64,000 nucleotides of DNA from Lentilactobacillus kisonensis DSM 19906 = JCM 15041 (GTDB lineage Bacteria; Bacillota; Bacilli; Lactobacillales; Lactobacillaceae). The stretch spans positions 62,001 through 126,000 of the forward strand of contig NZ_AZEB01000003.1 of assembly GCF_001434135.1 (NCBI RefSeq), given 5' to 3'. The notes beneath the pieces are model-generated. The model had not been told where the DNA came from and did no database searches. It saw nothing but the letters and a program-made list of their open reading frames with translations. Positions 62,842 through 64,000 of the stretch are shown here, piece after piece (the first letter of the stretch is position 1; every line of letters begins with the position of its first letter). Position numbers and translations under genes: made by a program.

Positions 62842-64000
62842 ATGGATCAATTATCCTTAGTTATTATTCTACTGGCAGCGTTGTTTGTCCCGTTAGCAAT
62901 GGCCAGATTTAAAATCACCTTTTTACCAACAGCAGTTGTGGAAATCATCATTGGGGTTATCTTGGGGCCCTCCCTCTTTAATTGGATCGCCGCCTCACCG
63001 ACGCTGGATATCTTACAGAATGTTGGGGTGATTTTCTTACTGTTCTTAAGTGGAATGGAAATTGACTTTAGTCTATTCAAGCGCAAGCCGTCCCGCTTAT
63101 CACCTCTAGAAGAAAAAGGCAAAAAGAGTCAGCCCAAGTATTCTGTTTTGCAGATTGCTTCCATGAGCTATCTTTTAATCGTCGTCATGTCAATTATCAT
63201 GGGCTATGGATTGAGATTAACTGGCCTCTTTTCTGACGTTTGGCTGGCTGCCATTCTATTTATGACCATTTCGCTTGGAATCGTTATTGCCAGTCTGAAG
63301 GAACAAGAGCTCCTCAGTAAACCATTTGGTCAAACAATTCTCTTAATCGCCGCTCTGGGTGAAGTTGTGCCAATGATTGGGCTCACCTTTTACGCTTCGG
63401 CTTACAGCCCAAGTTCCAAATCACTATGGTTAATTCTATTAATCTTAGTAGCGGCCGCCCTGTTGTTCTGGCGTTTTAAAGCCTTTTTCAGAATTTTTGA
63501 CACCATCAATAAATCAACGACCCAGTTAGACGTCCGGTTGGCGTTCTTTATGATTGTCACCCTTGTCACTGTGGCGGAAACCGTTGGGGCTGAGGGAATT
63601 CTGGGCGCCTTTTTAGCCGGTATCGTTATTAAACTTCTAGAACCTCATGAAGAAACCAAAGTACGGTTGGATTCAATCGGTTACGGCTTTTTCATCCCGA
63701 TTTTCTTCATTATGAGTGGGGTCAATTTAAATCTACGGCAATTAATTTCTAACCCACACATTTTGGTACTCATTCCCGTTTTATTTGTCGGCTACATTAT
63801 CGCCAAAGTATTAGTTTACTTTGTCCTCCGCAAACGGTTCAAATCATTTAACGCCGTTGCCGGCACCGCGATGAGTGCGACCACCATTACGGTTGTCTTG
63901 GCTGCTCTCCAAGTTGCCCAGCATTTGCACAGGATGACCAACCAGCAAGCCGGGGCTTTTCTGTTGGCAGCAGTGATTACCTGTGTTGTCGGTCCGTTGA
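62842..64000 (+). CDS. CPA2-family monovalent cation:proton antiporter, 3' end outside window
   Basis: At least 386 residues, cut by the window edge. An inner-membrane exchanger of sodium or potassium for protons (Kef/NapA-like). Helices fill the visible part; VVEIIIGVILGPSLFNW, NVGVIFLLFLSGMEID and ETVGAEGILGAFLAGIV are the family's conserved segments, and FFIMSGVNLN lies in the central core. The start ATG follows AAGGGGAAG by 4-5 nt. A charged loop (KRKPSRLSPLEEKGKKSQPK) separates early helices. Confidence 0.88.
   Translation, partial: MDQLSLVIILLAALFVPLAMARFKITFLPTAVVEIIIGVILGPSLFNWIAASPTLDILQNVGVIFLLFLSGMEIDFSLFKRKPSRLSPLEEKGKKSQPKYSVLQIASMSYLLIVVMSIIMGYGLRLTGLFSDVWLAAILFMTISLGIVIASLKEQELLSKPFGQTILLIAALGEVVPMIGLTFYASAYSPSSKSLWLILLILVAAALLFWRFKAFFRIFDTINKSTTQLDVRLAFFMIVTLVTVAETVGAEGILGAFLAGIVIKLLEPHEETKVRLDSIGYGFFIPIFFIMSGVNLNLRQLISNPHILVLIPVLFVGYIIAKVLVYFVLRKRFKSFNAVAGTAMSATTITVVLAALQVAQHLHRMTNQQAGAFLLAAVITCVVGPL

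Overview
The window is chromosomal DNA of a low-G+C lactic acid bacterium of the Lactobacillaceae. The evidence is the small alarmone synthetase, alsS-alsD, a Dps protein, DUF5776 surface repeats, a haem-enzyme gene without a haem pathway, and many pentoside and alpha-glucoside catabolic clusters with LacI/cre control. The gene set resembles Lentilactobacillus or Levilactobacillus, but the genus is inference. No rRNA, tRNA, CRISPR array or transposase gene was seen.

Layout. Positions 1-16 kb hold the end of a GH1 6-phospho-beta-glucosidase, a sugar-porter MFS gene, the acetoin operon alsS-alsD, a YjjG-like phosphatase, Dps, an aldo/keto reductase, a fumarate-reductase-like flavoprotein, a GH43 xylosidase with a frameshifted MFS transporter and a divergent LacI gene, and a ppGpp synthetase. 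From 15 to 30 kb come nadC with a NiaP-like transporter, an old-yellow-enzyme homologue, a fructosamine-kinase-like gene, a two-component system followed by PAP2 and YfhO membrane genes, a membrane MerR regulator opposite a YhfC protease, an MFS pump with a leaderless ArsR gene, and two kinds of toxin-antitoxin component. From 30 to 36 kb is an alpha-glucoside cluster (LacI, SLC45/GPH-like transporter, GH31) and a type I toxin-antitoxin-like locus. From 36 to 44 kb are TauE/SafE, small membrane proteins, a zinc alcohol dehydrogenase, and an operon of ferrochelatase, MntH and a membrane-anchored flavodoxin-fold protein. From 44 to 64 kb are a Pho-box-linked ugp glycerol-3-phosphate importer with ugpQ, a D-2-hydroxyacid dehydrogenase, a cobalamin riboswitch with three secreted transcobalamin-like proteins, a second GH43 xylosidase with its symporter and AraC regulator, and a CPA2 antiporter running off the end.

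Two things stand out. First, a family of about 119-bp imperfect palindromes occurs 17 times in near full length and about four times as truncated derivatives, mostly between 44 and 63 kb. All four nested helices show compensatory base changes between copies. The CGCTCACT end nearly always points at a gene, and in five loci exactly 22 nt separate it from the start codon. Some copies supply the stop codon or the last residues of the neighbouring protein. I do not recognise this family.

Second, a cobalamin riboswitch precedes three exported proteins that carry, together and in split form, the two halves of animal intrinsic factor/transcobalamin: an alpha-barrel and a DUF4430 beta-domain. This looks like a Gram-positive surface B12-capture system. 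A third point of interest is the compact type I toxin-antitoxin-like locus at 35.5-35.8 kb, whose antisense RNA promoter and terminator can be read directly.
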